Shown in pieces: positions 1-5,106 of a DNA stretch of 5,106 nt (position 1 is its first letter; each line of letters opens with the position of its first letter). The stretch covers positions 1 to 5,106 of the forward strand of contig CALFEW010000184.1 in the NCBI GenBank assembly GCA_937958365.1, written 5' to 3'. The notes below the pieces were generated by a model. It did no database searches. It had not been told where the DNA came from and saw only the letters and a list, made by a program, of their open reading frames with translations. This stretch comes from an uncultured Chloroflexota bacterium (GTDB lineage Bacteria > Chloroflexota > Anaerolineae > Promineifilales > Promineifilaceae). The position numbers and the translations under genes are program-made.

Positions 1-730
1 TCGCGCTGGGGATACGGCCGGTCTCGGCAAAGGCCATCAGCGCATCGTAGCCGGACCGCGCCGACCAGTCGCCCTCAATGACCCAGCCCGGCTGGGGCGT
101 GATGTTGGCGGCACGCAGCGCAGTTTCATAGCCTAGCCAGCGGTCTTGCGAGCAATCTTCGGCCAGCGGCCCGGTGATGAGGCCGATTTCTTGATGGCCG
201 AGTTGCAGTAAATGGTGGGTGGCGGCGACGCCCGCCGCTTCGTCGTTCAGGGCGACGGAGTTGGTGGCGTCTTCGCGGGGGCGCGCCCCGCCAAAAACTA
301 CCGGGAAATCGGCGGGCAGATGGGTGTAACGGCCGTCGGCAAACGGGTTGATCACCATCAACGCCTCGGTGCGGCGGCTGGTGATCAGCTCATCCATCAG
401 CGCGACAAACGTGCTTTCGTCTGGGGCGGAAGCGGACAGCAAAAAATAGCCATGCTGCCGGGCTTCGATTTCAGCGCCATTGATCAGACTGGCGAAGGTG
501 TAGTCGGTGAGATTGGGGGCGATGCAGGCCAGGATACCGGAGCGCCCTTTGGCCATGGATTGAGCGATGGCGTTGGGGCGGTAATCGAGTTCGGTGATGG
601 CGGCTTCCACGCGGGCTTTGGTTTCCGGCAAGACGCGCTCGCTGCCATTGATGACGCGGGAAACGGTTTGGTGGGAAACACCAGCCAGCGCCGCAACGTC
701 GCGGATGGTCACGTGGGAACGGGAAGCCAT
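1..730 (-). CDS. LacI/GalR-family transcriptional repressor, C-terminus cut by window edge
   Basis: This gene reads leftward from ATG at 730 and has no stop before base 1, so 243 codons are visible of a family usually 330-350 residues long. Residues 7-27 (VTIRDVAALAGVSHQTVSRV) are the classic LacI helix-turn-helix. The hinge-helix region follows at about 49-64 (DYRPNAIAQSMAKGRS). From about residue 65 (GILACIAPNL...) begins the periplasmic-binding-protein-like effector domain, including the family-typical GHQEIGLITGP stretch near 178-188. Known family role: a dimeric cytoplasmic repressor that binds a roughly 18-bp palindrome with central CG and releases or tightens on binding a sugar or nucleoside. 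The residues at the recognition-helix specificity positions are His20-Gln21 (Tyr-Gln in E. coli LacI). The start is supported by GGAG at 741-744, 10 nt upstream. A consensus promoter and a palindromic operator lie immediately upstream, indicating autoregulation (inference). The effector cannot be told because the target operon lies outside the window. Confidence 0.95.
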   Translation of the reverse strand, partial: MASRSHVTIRDVAALAGVSHQTVSRVINGSERVLPETKARVEAAITELDYRPNAIAQSMAKGRSGILACIAPNLTDYTFASLINGAEIEARQHGYFLLSASAPDESTFVALMDELITSRRTEALMVINPFADGRYTHLPADFPVVFGGARPREDATNSVALNDEAAGVAATHHLLQLGHQEIGLITGPLAEDCSQDRWLGYETALRAANITPQPGWVIEGDWSARSGYDALMAFAETGRIPSA

Positions 731-775
731 TGTCTCTCTTCTCCAGGCGGTGGGCCTTTCCAACCGAAAGGTCGC

Positions 776-805
776 CATGTTACCGGTCATGTGAACGGTA
801 ACATG
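776..805. promoter_or_regulatory. Inverted-repeat operator, probable LacI-family binding site
   Basis: CATGTTACCG (776-785) and CGGTAACATG (796-805) are perfect 10-bp inverted copies separated by 10 bp. The right arm directly abuts the -10 box, so the repeat covers the predicted transcription start. It can also be read as two overlapping LacI-type 18-mers with central CG, 12 bp apart. Site 788-805 (CATGTGAACGGTAACATG) has 7/9 symmetric pairs, and site 776-793 (CATGTTACCGGTCATGTG) has 6/9. LacI/GalR family operators are typically palindromes with a central CG. The position predicts steric repression of the repressor's own promoter (inference). Confidence 0.75.
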
Positions 806-834
806 ATGATAAAACAGGAACGGCCGTTTGTCAA
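806..834 (-). promoter_or_regulatory. sigma-70-type promoter of the LacI-family gene
   Basis: Read on the minus strand, the -35 box is TTGACA (829-834, 6/6 match to consensus), the spacer is 17 bp (812-828), and the -10 box is TATCAT (806-811, 5/6). Transcription would start near 799, about 70 nt before the ATG at 730. One copy of the octamer ACGGCCGT (820-827) lies inside the spacer. Confidence 0.82.
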
Positions 835-888
835 GCAACAAATCGAGCCGACTGTCGGAGAACTCAGGATAGTACCTGTAACCCGAAG

Positions 889-952
889 TCCGTATACCGT
901 ATTCCGTTGGCGTTTACCAGAGGTAGCGCCCTACGGAATACGGCATACGGAT
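889..952. repeat. Inverted heptamer repeats forming a long stem-loop
   Basis: The arm 889-907 (TCCGTATACCGTATTCCGT) pairs with 933-951 at 18 of 19 positions. The inner stem continues with GGCG (909-912) against CGCC (927-930) and TACC (915-918) against GGTA (922-925), leaving a 3-nt loop AGA. The right arm is also a direct tandem of three 7-mers, TACGGAA, TACGGCA and TACGGAT (932-952), and the left arm carries the same heptamers inverted. There is no T-run after the stem, so it does not look like an intrinsic terminator. It lies in the spacer between the divergent repressor and membrane-protein genes. Function is unknown, and it may be a dispersed intergenic repeat. Confidence 0.8.
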
Positions 953-978
953 GACCGAATACCAGCCATTTCTACAAT
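951..978 (+). promoter_or_regulatory. Possible weak promoter for the membrane-protein gene
   Basis: ATGACC (951-956, 4/6 to TTGACA), a 16-bp gap and TACAAT (973-978, 5/6 to TATAAT) would place a transcript start near 985, about 65 nt before GTG 1051. The -35 box touches the outer edge of the heptamer stem-loop. This is a pattern match only. Confidence 0.3.
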
Positions 979-1036
979 TCCGACAGGCTGCCGATGCCAA
1001 ACGTGCCGGGGAGTTGCGTGTGGTGCTAAAATTGCC

Positions 1037-1044
1037 TGGAGGTG
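1037..1044 (+). promoter_or_regulatory. Ribosome binding site that decides a GTG start at 1051
   Basis: TGGAGGTG is close to an ideal Shine-Dalgarno sequence. Its GGAGGT core (1038-1043) ends 7 nt before GTG 1051. The alternative in-frame GTG at 1042 lies inside the site itself and so is not a credible start. Confidence 0.8.
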
Positions 1045-1050
1045 AATTCT

Positions 1051-1794
1051 GTGTTGAATCAAGCGGCAAACACACAAAACAAGTCAGTGCATAATCTGAG
1101 CATAATCTTGTATGCCATCGGGTTTGTGGCGGGTTTGTGGTTGGCAGGCGTGACGATCTGGGCCAATATGGAAGCGTCGCTGTTTGATGCGGCGATGCAG
1201 TCTGACGAAACGTTGGATACGCTGCGCTGCCCGGCGCTGCTGTCGGTGACGGAGACGGGACTGGTGCGGGCTACGTTTCACAATGGTTCGGAACGGCCGT
1301 TAAACTTTTTTGTGCGCGCCAACATCAGCAATGGATACGTCACGTTGATGCGGCAAAACAACGCGAGGTTGCCTTTAGCGCCGGGAGAGTCGCAGGAATT
1401 GACCTGGGCGGTGGATGCGGCGGATGCGGCTTACGGCCGTTTTGTGTTGGTGCGGGTTAACGTGCTGCGCAACCCGGCGTATCCCACCCGTGACGCCAGT
1501 TGTGGCATTTATCTGTTTCCTCTGCCCTGGTTGACAGGCGGGCAGGCGGTGGCGCTGGCTTTGGCAATGAGCTTGTTGGGCATGGGCGGTGGTCTGGCGC
1601 TGCGGTTGTGGAGGGAACGGCCGTTCATCGGCCGATCACGCGATGTTACTTTTGTTGCCACCTGGTTGGCTGTTGGGGTGGTGGCCATGATGGTAGCCGG
1701 ATTGCTGCGTTATTGGATTATTGGCGTGGTACTCGTTGCGCTTTCGTTGATCATGGCCGGCGTCTTGCTGGAGCGGTACGTGGGAAGACTTTAG
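1051..1794 (+). CDS. Hypothetical membrane protein: four helices with an Ig-like outer domain
   Basis: I do not recognise this 247-residue protein as a named family. The GTG start at 1051 is preferred because a strong GGAGGT lies 7 nt upstream. A hydrophobic helix lies at about 16-38 (LSIILYAIGFVAGLW...). A soluble domain of roughly 120 residues follows (about 42-160) with alternating hydrophobic strands and the pattern 'ATFHNGSERPLNF ... LPLAPGESQEL', reminiscent of Ig-like or DUF11-type beta sandwiches. Cys60 and Cys151 bracket this domain and could form a disulfide outside the cytoplasm. Three further hydrophobic helices follow at about 164-187, 200-222 and 223-243. A basic loop between the second and third (RLWRERPFIGRSRD) fits a cytoplasmic side by the positive-inside rule, so both termini are probably cytoplasmic. 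It stands alone: divergent from the repressor, and separated from the next gene by a heptamer array. Coding is supported by frame length, RBS and coherent membrane topology. Function is unknown. Confidence 0.82.
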   Translation: MLNQAANTQNKSVHNLSIILYAIGFVAGLWLAGVTIWANMEASLFDAAMQSDETLDTLRCPALLSVTETGLVRATFHNGSERPLNFFVRANISNGYVTLMRQNNARLPLAPGESQELTWAVDAADAAYGRFVLVRVNVLRNPAYPTRDASCGIYLFPLPWLTGGQAVALALAMSLLGMGGGLALRLWRERPFIGRSRDVTFVATWLAVGVVAMMVAGLLRYWIIGVVLVALSLIMAGVLLERYVGRL

Positions 1795-1806
1795 GACGGG
1801 TCAGTG

Positions 1807-1897
1807 AATGGTCAATTGTTAATGGTCAATTGCCAATTGCCAACCGTTGACCATTGACAATTAACAATTGACCATTAACCATTGACAATTAGCCATT
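1807..1897. repeat. Array of 13 contiguous heptamers with inverted halves
   Basis: The stretch divides without gaps into 13 seven-base units (91 bp). Five left units fit AATKGYY (such as AATGGTC, AATTGTT, AATTGCC), one central unit is AACCGTT (1842-1848), and seven right units fit RRCMATT (such as GACCATT, GACAATT, AACAATT), the exact reverse complement of the left consensus. The longest perfect inverted match is 17 bp: 1807-1823 against 1860-1876. The transcript or single strand could fold into a long imperfect hairpin. The array fills most of the space between the membrane-protein stop (1794) and the thpR start (1912), and could act as a transcript 3' stem (inference). Period-7 intergenic tandem repeats (STRR) are known in filamentous cyanobacteria. 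Copy number in this genome cannot be judged here. Confidence 0.93.
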
Positions 1898-1911
1898 TCT
1901 TTGGGGTTGGT

Positions 1912-2475
1912 ATGGATGTGATACGCGCTTTTATTGCTATTGAGATGCCGACGGCCGTGCGGGCGGAGTTGGGGTTGGTGGCCGACGTGCTGGCCGGGCA
2001 AGCGCCAGAGCGGAGCGTGCGCTGGGTGAAGCCGGAGCTGCTGCACCTGACGCTGCGCTTTTTGGGGGATACGGCCGTTGCCAAACTGCCGGCCATCACC
2101 ACTGCCCTGGACCAGGTGGGCCGTCAGGCTGTCCCATTCACGCTGCACCTGGGCAAGCCGGGTTGTTTTCCTAATCCGCAGCGCCCGCGGGTGATTTGGG
2201 TCGGATTGGACGGTGACAAGAAGCCGCTGCTGGCGCTGAAGCAGGCGTTGGATCGTGCGCTGATGCCGTTGGGTTGGGCGGTTGAGGAACGGCCGTTTCA
2301 GGCGCATTTAACGCTGGGGCGGGTGAATGACGGCCGTCAGGCGACTGGTCTGGATTGGGGGACTGAAGTGAAGAAGCTGGCTGTGCCGGTAACGGCCGTA
2401 CACCTCATCGAAAGCCAGTTGCAGCGCAGTGGACCAGTCTATACCGTGCGACACAGCAGCAAATTGGCGGGGTGA
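1912..2475 (+). CDS. thpR: RNA 2',3'-cyclic 3'-phosphodiesterase (2H phosphoesterase, ThpR/LigT family)
   Basis: This 187-residue protein matches the usual length of bacterial ThpR, formerly called LigT, the 2'-5' RNA ligase. The two catalytic HxT motifs of the 2H superfamily are present: H45-L-T47 in PELLHLTLRFLG and H132-L-T134 in FQAHLTLGRV. The N-terminus MDVIRAFIAIEMP is typical, as is RPRVIWVGL at 91-99. Family knowledge: the enzyme hydrolyses RNA 2',3'-cyclic phosphates to 2'-phosphates and can ligate tRNA halves through 2'-5' bonds in vitro. It is cytoplasmic. ATG 1912 is chosen, with GGGG at 1903-1906 as a weak Shine-Dalgarno. GTG 1918 is a possible alternative and would give exactly VIRAFIAIE. 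A frame extension to TTG 1882 would start inside the heptamer array and is rejected. The gene carries five copies of ACGGCCGT, the densest cluster in the window, and converges on the kinase gene. Confidence 0.93.
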   Translation: MDVIRAFIAIEMPTAVRAELGLVADVLAGQAPERSVRWVKPELLHLTLRFLGDTAVAKLPAITTALDQVGRQAVPFTLHLGKPGCFPNPQRPRVIWVGLDGDKKPLLALKQALDRALMPLGWAVEERPFQAHLTLGRVNDGRQATGLDWGTEVKKLAVPVTAVHLIESQLQRSGPVYTVRHSSKLAG

Positions 2476-2494
2476 AACGCAGGGAGACAACCGA

Positions 2495-3064
2495 TCAGGC
2501 GCTGCCAGCCAGGGTGCGGAGCAACAAAGGCGCTGAATACCGGTCAGGATCGGCTAAAAAACGGCGCATATCGGCGCGTGAACGCAGGTGGATGATCCGT
2601 TTTTGGCCGTCTAGCTGCGCCAGATGTTGTTCTACGTCTGGCCGGGCGCGGGTGGGGTATTGCCAGATGCGAATCAAAAAGTCCGGGAAATCGGGGGCAA
2701 ATAAAGTTTCCTGGCAGCCAGGGGCCATGTCTGGCCGCTGCACGTGTCGGTATTGGATGCGCCGCCGGACAGCTTGCCAGGCGCACAACCAGCGGGGCAT
2801 GTCCAGGAATACAACTGTGTCGGCCGCCTGCAAGCGCGCTGTTAGCGTCTGGCGATAGTTGCCATCCATGATCCATGTGGGTTGTTGAACCATGTCATGA
2901 ATTTTTTCTTGCCAGAGGGGAACGGCCGTTTCCACCCACCCCGGATGCCAGAAATGTTGGTCCAGATGAATGACCGGCAGCCCTGTTTTTTCACCTAAAG
3001 TCCTGGCCAACGTTGATTTGCCTGATCCGCTGGAACCAATAATGACAACGCGCTCCATTTTCAT
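2495..3064 (-). CDS. P-loop nucleotide kinase-like ATPase ('topology modulation'/FlaR-like type)
   Basis: This 189-residue protein begins MKMERVVIIG. A Walker A loop, GSSGSGKST, lies at residues 10-18 with Lys16 as the phosphate-binding lysine. Family-typical motifs follow: LPVIHLDQHFWHPGW at 29-43, TWIMDGNY at 63-70, and TVVFLDMPRW at 83-92, which takes the place of Walker B. This motif order matches small adenylate-kinase-like proteins annotated as 'DNA topology modulation protein' or FlaR, close to AAA family ATPases of about 170-190 residues. The exact substrate is not established for the family, and the topology name should be treated with caution. The ATG at 3064 is favoured by GGCGGAG at 3071-3077, 6 nt upstream. 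ATG 3058 is an alternative. The frame stays open to 3190, but those extra 42 residues precede the normal family N-terminus and are probably not coding. Its stop faces the thpR stop across 19 bp, too short for a separate terminator. Confidence 0.88.
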   Translation of the reverse strand: MKMERVVIIGSSGSGKSTLARTLGEKTGLPVIHLDQHFWHPGWVETAVPLWQEKIHDMVQQPTWIMDGNYRQTLTARLQAADTVVFLDMPRWLCAWQAVRRRIQYRHVQRPDMAPGCQETLFAPDFPDFLIRIWQYPTRARPDVEQHLAQLDGQKRIIHLRSRADMRRFLADPDRYSAPLLLRTLAGSA

Positions 3065-3070
3065 CCGATA

Positions 3071-3077
3071 CTCCGCC
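3071..3077 (-). promoter_or_regulatory. Ribosome binding site that decides the kinase start at 3064
   Basis: On the minus strand, GGCGGAG is followed by six bases and ATG. It supports a start just before the P-loop fold instead of the longer open frame reaching 3190. Confidence 0.7.
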
Positions 3078-3309
3078 TGACGAGTGCCGTGATGACCATT
3101 TGCGATCTCTATGGGATAATGAAGGGCGCGTGAACGAAAAGAGATTGATTTGTCACCAGAACCAAACTGAACCTGCTTGTTAATTATCATGTGTGACGAC
3201 CCATAGAATGTTTATCGCGTGTGGTCTTGCTTTCCCAAGTGGCCTTTACTTTTATGACCCTAACCGTGATTGCTTAATTACCGGAATCGTAGCCCATAGG
3301 ATTTGAATC

Positions 3310-5097
3310 TTGAGTGAATTTGTCGTAAATAGTTCCTGGACCTCGGACAAAAGTACTACTTATCGTTGGATAACTTCCCATTTACAGCGGCACGTTTTGC
3401 TGCTGTTGATGATGTTTGTCGGCGCTTTTGGCAATGCGGCTCTGGCGGCCGTTGTCCCGGTTCTGGTTGGTGTGGCCTTTAATGCCGTGCTGGCCGACCC
3501 GGTAGATACCCGGTTGATTGGTCTGTCGGCGCTGGGCATCATCCTCAGCCAGACAGTGCGGGCGGTGTTGCAATTGGGGCGCAATTTCTCCAGCGCCGTC
3601 GTTGGCGAAAGATTGGAGAAAGACATGCGCCAGGAACTGTACGTCAGCTTACTGGGCAAGAGCATGACCTTTCACGATTTGCAGCCCGTTGGCGACACCA
3701 TGGCGCGGGCTACCAACGATGTCCACGAACTCAATTTAATGATGTATCCTGGCATTAACCTGGTTGTTGGCTCTCTGAATTTTTTGCTGATGCCCTTGTT
3801 GTTCACGCCGCGTTATGCCTGGGAGCTGTTGCTCGCGCCGCTGTTTTTTGTGGTCACTTACGTGGCGGCGCTGATTCGTTACATGGGCGCATTGGATCCG
3901 GTGACAGAGCGGGTGCGGCGGGCCTTTGGGGTGATGAACAGCCGGTTGGCCGAAGCGATTGACGGCATTGAAATGGTGAAGAGCGTGGCTCAGGAGCCGG
4001 CGGAGATTGAACGATTTGAAGTGAACGCTCAGGAATACCGTGAGGCGACGGTGGCGCAAGGGCGCATCGAGGCGCGCTTTTTGCCGCTGCTGATGTTGGG
4101 CATAACGCAGGCGATAGGCTTTGCCCACGCGCTGCTGCTTTTTCGCGCCGGGCGGGTGGATGTGGGGGGAGTGGTGGCGTATATGGGGCTGCTGACACTG
4201 TTTAGTTTTCCCACGTTTATCTCGTTGACGGCTTATTCGCGGGTGTCCTTGGGGGTAGCCGGGGCGCGCCGGGTATTGGGCTTGATGCACCAGGAGACGC
4301 AGTTGGATGAAAATGCGCATGGCTACCAGGGGGCCATCGAGGGTAGAATTGAGTTTGACGGGGTAACGTTTGGGTATAACGACAGCGTCTCGGCGCTGCA
4401 GGGCGTCTCGTTTGTGGTGCAGCCGGGGCAAACGGTGGCGATTGTGGGGCAGACGGGCGCGGGCAAGAGCAGCCTGGCGAAGTTGATTAACCGAACGTAT
4501 GATGCCGATAACGGCCGTATCCTCATAGACGGCCGTGACGTGCGTGATTGGAACCTGGCTGCTCTGCGCCGCCAGATTTCCATCATCGAACAGGACATCT
4601 TCCTCTTCTCGCGCACGGTGGCCGAAAACATCGCCTTTGGCTGCCCGGACGCCACGCAGGAGATGATCGAAGCGGCCGCCAGAGCCGCCCAGGCCCACGA
4701 CTTCATCTTGAATTTCAAAGATGGTTACGAGACCAAAATTGGCGAACGGGGCGTCACGTTATCCGGTGGGCAGCGGCAGCGGCTGGCGCTGGCGCGGGCT
4801 TTCCTTACCCGGCCGAGCATTCTGATTTTGGATGATTCCACCAGCGCTGTGGACAGCGCCACCGAGGACCAGATTCAGCAGGCCATCGTGCAGGCGGCGC
4901 AGCACCAGACGACGATCCTGATCACCCATCGGCTGTCGCAAATTCGCTGGGCGGACCTGGTGCTGGTTTTACGCAAAGGCCGTCTGGAAGCCGCCGGCAA
5001 CCACGAGACGTTGATGCAAACGTCGCCTGCTTACCGGCGTATTTTTGAGCAGTATGAGGAAAGCGCGAAACCAGGAGACGAACGAACTAACAGTTAA
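3310..5097 (+). CDS. ABC exporter half-transporter (fused permease and ATPase), likely degenerate-site subunit
   Basis: This 595-residue protein has a six-helix exporter membrane domain (helices near 28-58, 68-90, 146-166, 170-192, 258-278, 284-305) followed by a nucleotide-binding domain from about 345. Visible ATPase motifs are A-loop Tyr356, Walker A GQTGAGKSS (380-388), Q-loop Gln428, signature LSGGQ (484-488), Walker B ILILDD (504-509), D-loop SAVD (512-515) and H-loop His540. The residue after the Walker B Asp is Asp509, not the catalytic Glu. In family knowledge, Asp here marks one half of heterodimeric exporters such as TM287/288 and BmrCD. The partner would carry the Glu and is not in this window. 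The substrate is unknown; lipids, drugs or peptides are all possible. The start is TTG 3310, with AGGA at 3298-3301 spaced 8 nt, and an in-frame TGA at 3304-3306 excludes anything earlier. The first in-frame ATG falls inside helix 1. The stop TAA lies within a heptamer repeat. The 245-bp leader (3065-3309) holds no convincing promoter; TTGCTT (3227-3232), 17 bp, TTTTAT (3250-3255) is the best weak match. Confidence 0.95.
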   Translation: MSEFVVNSSWTSDKSTTYRWITSHLQRHVLLLLMMFVGAFGNAALAAVVPVLVGVAFNAVLADPVDTRLIGLSALGIILSQTVRAVLQLGRNFSSAVVGERLEKDMRQELYVSLLGKSMTFHDLQPVGDTMARATNDVHELNLMMYPGINLVVGSLNFLLMPLLFTPRYAWELLLAPLFFVVTYVAALIRYMGALDPVTERVRRAFGVMNSRLAEAIDGIEMVKSVAQEPAEIERFEVNAQEYREATVAQGRIEARFLPLLMLGITQAIGFAHALLLFRAGRVDVGGVVAYMGLLTLFSFPTFISLTAYSRVSLGVAGARRVLGLMHQETQLDENAHGYQGAIEGRIEFDGVTFGYNDSVSALQGVSFVVQPGQTVAIVGQTGAGKSSLAKLINRTYDADNGRILIDGRDVRDWNLAALRRQISIIEQDIFLFSRTVAENIAFGCPDATQEMIEAAARAAQAHDFILNFKDGYETKIGERGVTLSGGQRQRLALARAFLTRPSILILDDSTSAVDSATEDQIQQAIVQAAQHQTTILITHRLSQIRWADLVLVLRKGRLEAAGNHETLMQTSPAYRRIFEQYEESAKPGDERTNS

Positions 5098-5106
5098 CAG
5101 TTAACA
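5087..5106. repeat. Heptamer tandem repeat at the ABC gene 3' end, cut by window edge
   Basis: TAACAGT occurs at 5088-5094 and 5095-5101, followed by TAACA (5102-5106) to the last base. This gives at least 2.7 units of a 7-bp repeat. The transporter stop codon TAA (5095-5097) belongs to the second unit, so the repeat encodes the last residues (Asn-Ser) and the stop. How far the array continues cannot be seen. Confidence 0.7.

Larger units (their letters stand above)
329..4536. repeat. Dispersed palindromic octamer ACGGCCGT, 13 exact copies
   Basis: Exact copies start at 329, 820, 1293, 1433, 1617, 1951, 2071, 2289, 2330, 2392, 2922, 4511 and 4529. Twelve are inside genes and one is inside the repressor promoter spacer. 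A near copy (ACGGCCGG) lies at 14-21. Inside genes the octamer is read in all three frames, as Glu-Arg-Pro, Thr-Ala-Val or (Tyr/Asp/Asn)-Gly-Arg, so the bias is at the DNA level. From base composition alone (assuming about 56% GC, my estimate), roughly 0.1 copies would be expected in 5.1 kb. It is reminiscent of the cyanobacterial HIP1 octamer. Function is unknown. Confidence 0.9.

Noticed and set aside
1024..1032. Extended -10-like TGCTAAAAT just before the membrane-protein gene
   Set aside because: A transcript starting about 7 nt later would begin within the Shine-Dalgarno sequence, and there is no suitable -35 box.
212..1045. Long plus-strand open frame antisense to the LacI-family gene
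   Set aside because: Its first 500 bases mirror a clear LacI-family coding sequence on the minus strand, and it continues through the promoter, operator and stem-loop. Its translation is Gly-rich with no family resemblance.
1807..1897. CRISPR-like array
   Set aside because: Units are contiguous 7-mers with no spacers, half of them inverted. CRISPR repeats are longer and separated by unique spacers.
1861..2307. Minus-strand open frame antisense to thpR and through the heptamer array
   Set aside because: The plus strand carries both HxT motifs of thpR, and the C-terminal part of this frame is only translated repeat sequence.
2472..2858. Plus-strand open frame antisense to the kinase gene
   Set aside because: It begins at the thpR stop and is rich in Arg, Ser and Cys with no recognisable fold. 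The opposite strand has a Walker A and family motifs.
3065..3190. 42-residue N-terminal extension of the kinase frame
   Set aside because: A good RBS (GGCGGAG) and the usual family N-terminus place the start at 3064. The extension has no recognisable features and probably includes the promoter region.
3109..3299. Three copies of CCCATAG (3109-3115 inverted, 3200-3206, 3293-3299) before the ABC gene
   Set aside because: A 7-mer with little flanking conservation in a 245-bp AT-richer spacer is too weak to call a regulatory repeat.
3736..4698. 320-codon minus-strand open frame inside the ABC transporter
   Set aside because: It lies wholly antisense to well-conserved transporter motifs, and its translation is rich in His, Arg and Gln without domain features, as expected of a shadow frame.

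Overview
The window looks like ordinary chromosome of a free-living bacterium with moderately high GC. Bacterial signs are Shine-Dalgarno-type sites, GTG and TTG starts, a LacI-type repressor and a consensus sigma-70 promoter. Two genome-style signatures stand out. The palindromic octamer ACGGCCGT occurs 13 times in 5.1 kb. Period-7 tandem repeats occur at three separate places. Both resemble signatures known from cyanobacteria (HIP1-like octamers and short tandemly repeated heptamers), but I lean towards Chloroflexota (Anaerolineae or Caldilineae-like). That placement is inference and weakly held.

Layout. Bases 1-730 (minus) hold the first 243 codons of a LacI/GalR-family repressor that runs off the left edge. 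Bases 731-1050 hold its promoter (TTGACA-17-TATCAT, reading left), a 10-bp perfect inverted repeat abutting the -10 box (probable autoregulatory operator), and a 63-nt stem-loop built from inverted heptamers. Bases 1051-1794 (plus) encode an unrecognised four-helix membrane protein with an Ig-like outer domain. Bases 1807-1897 are a 13-unit heptamer array whose two halves are inverted copies. Bases 1912-2475 (plus) encode the 2H phosphoesterase ThpR (formerly LigT). Bases 2495-3064 (minus) encode a P-loop nucleotide kinase-like protein of the 'topology modulation'/FlaR-like type, convergent with thpR and only 19 bp away. Bases 3310-5097 (plus) encode a complete half-size ABC exporter with Asp where the catalytic Walker B Glu usually lies, so it is probably the degenerate-site subunit of a heterodimer. 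Its stop codon lies inside a third heptamer array that runs off the right edge.

The genes do not form one obvious pathway. The repressor probably controls itself and a sugar-related operon outside the window. The membrane protein, ThpR and kinase look like independent housekeeping or accessory genes, and the exporter may begin a two-gene transporter whose partner lies past the right edge. I see no defence system, mobile-element gene, CRISPR array or RNA gene. The most unusual content is the repeat architecture, not the genes.
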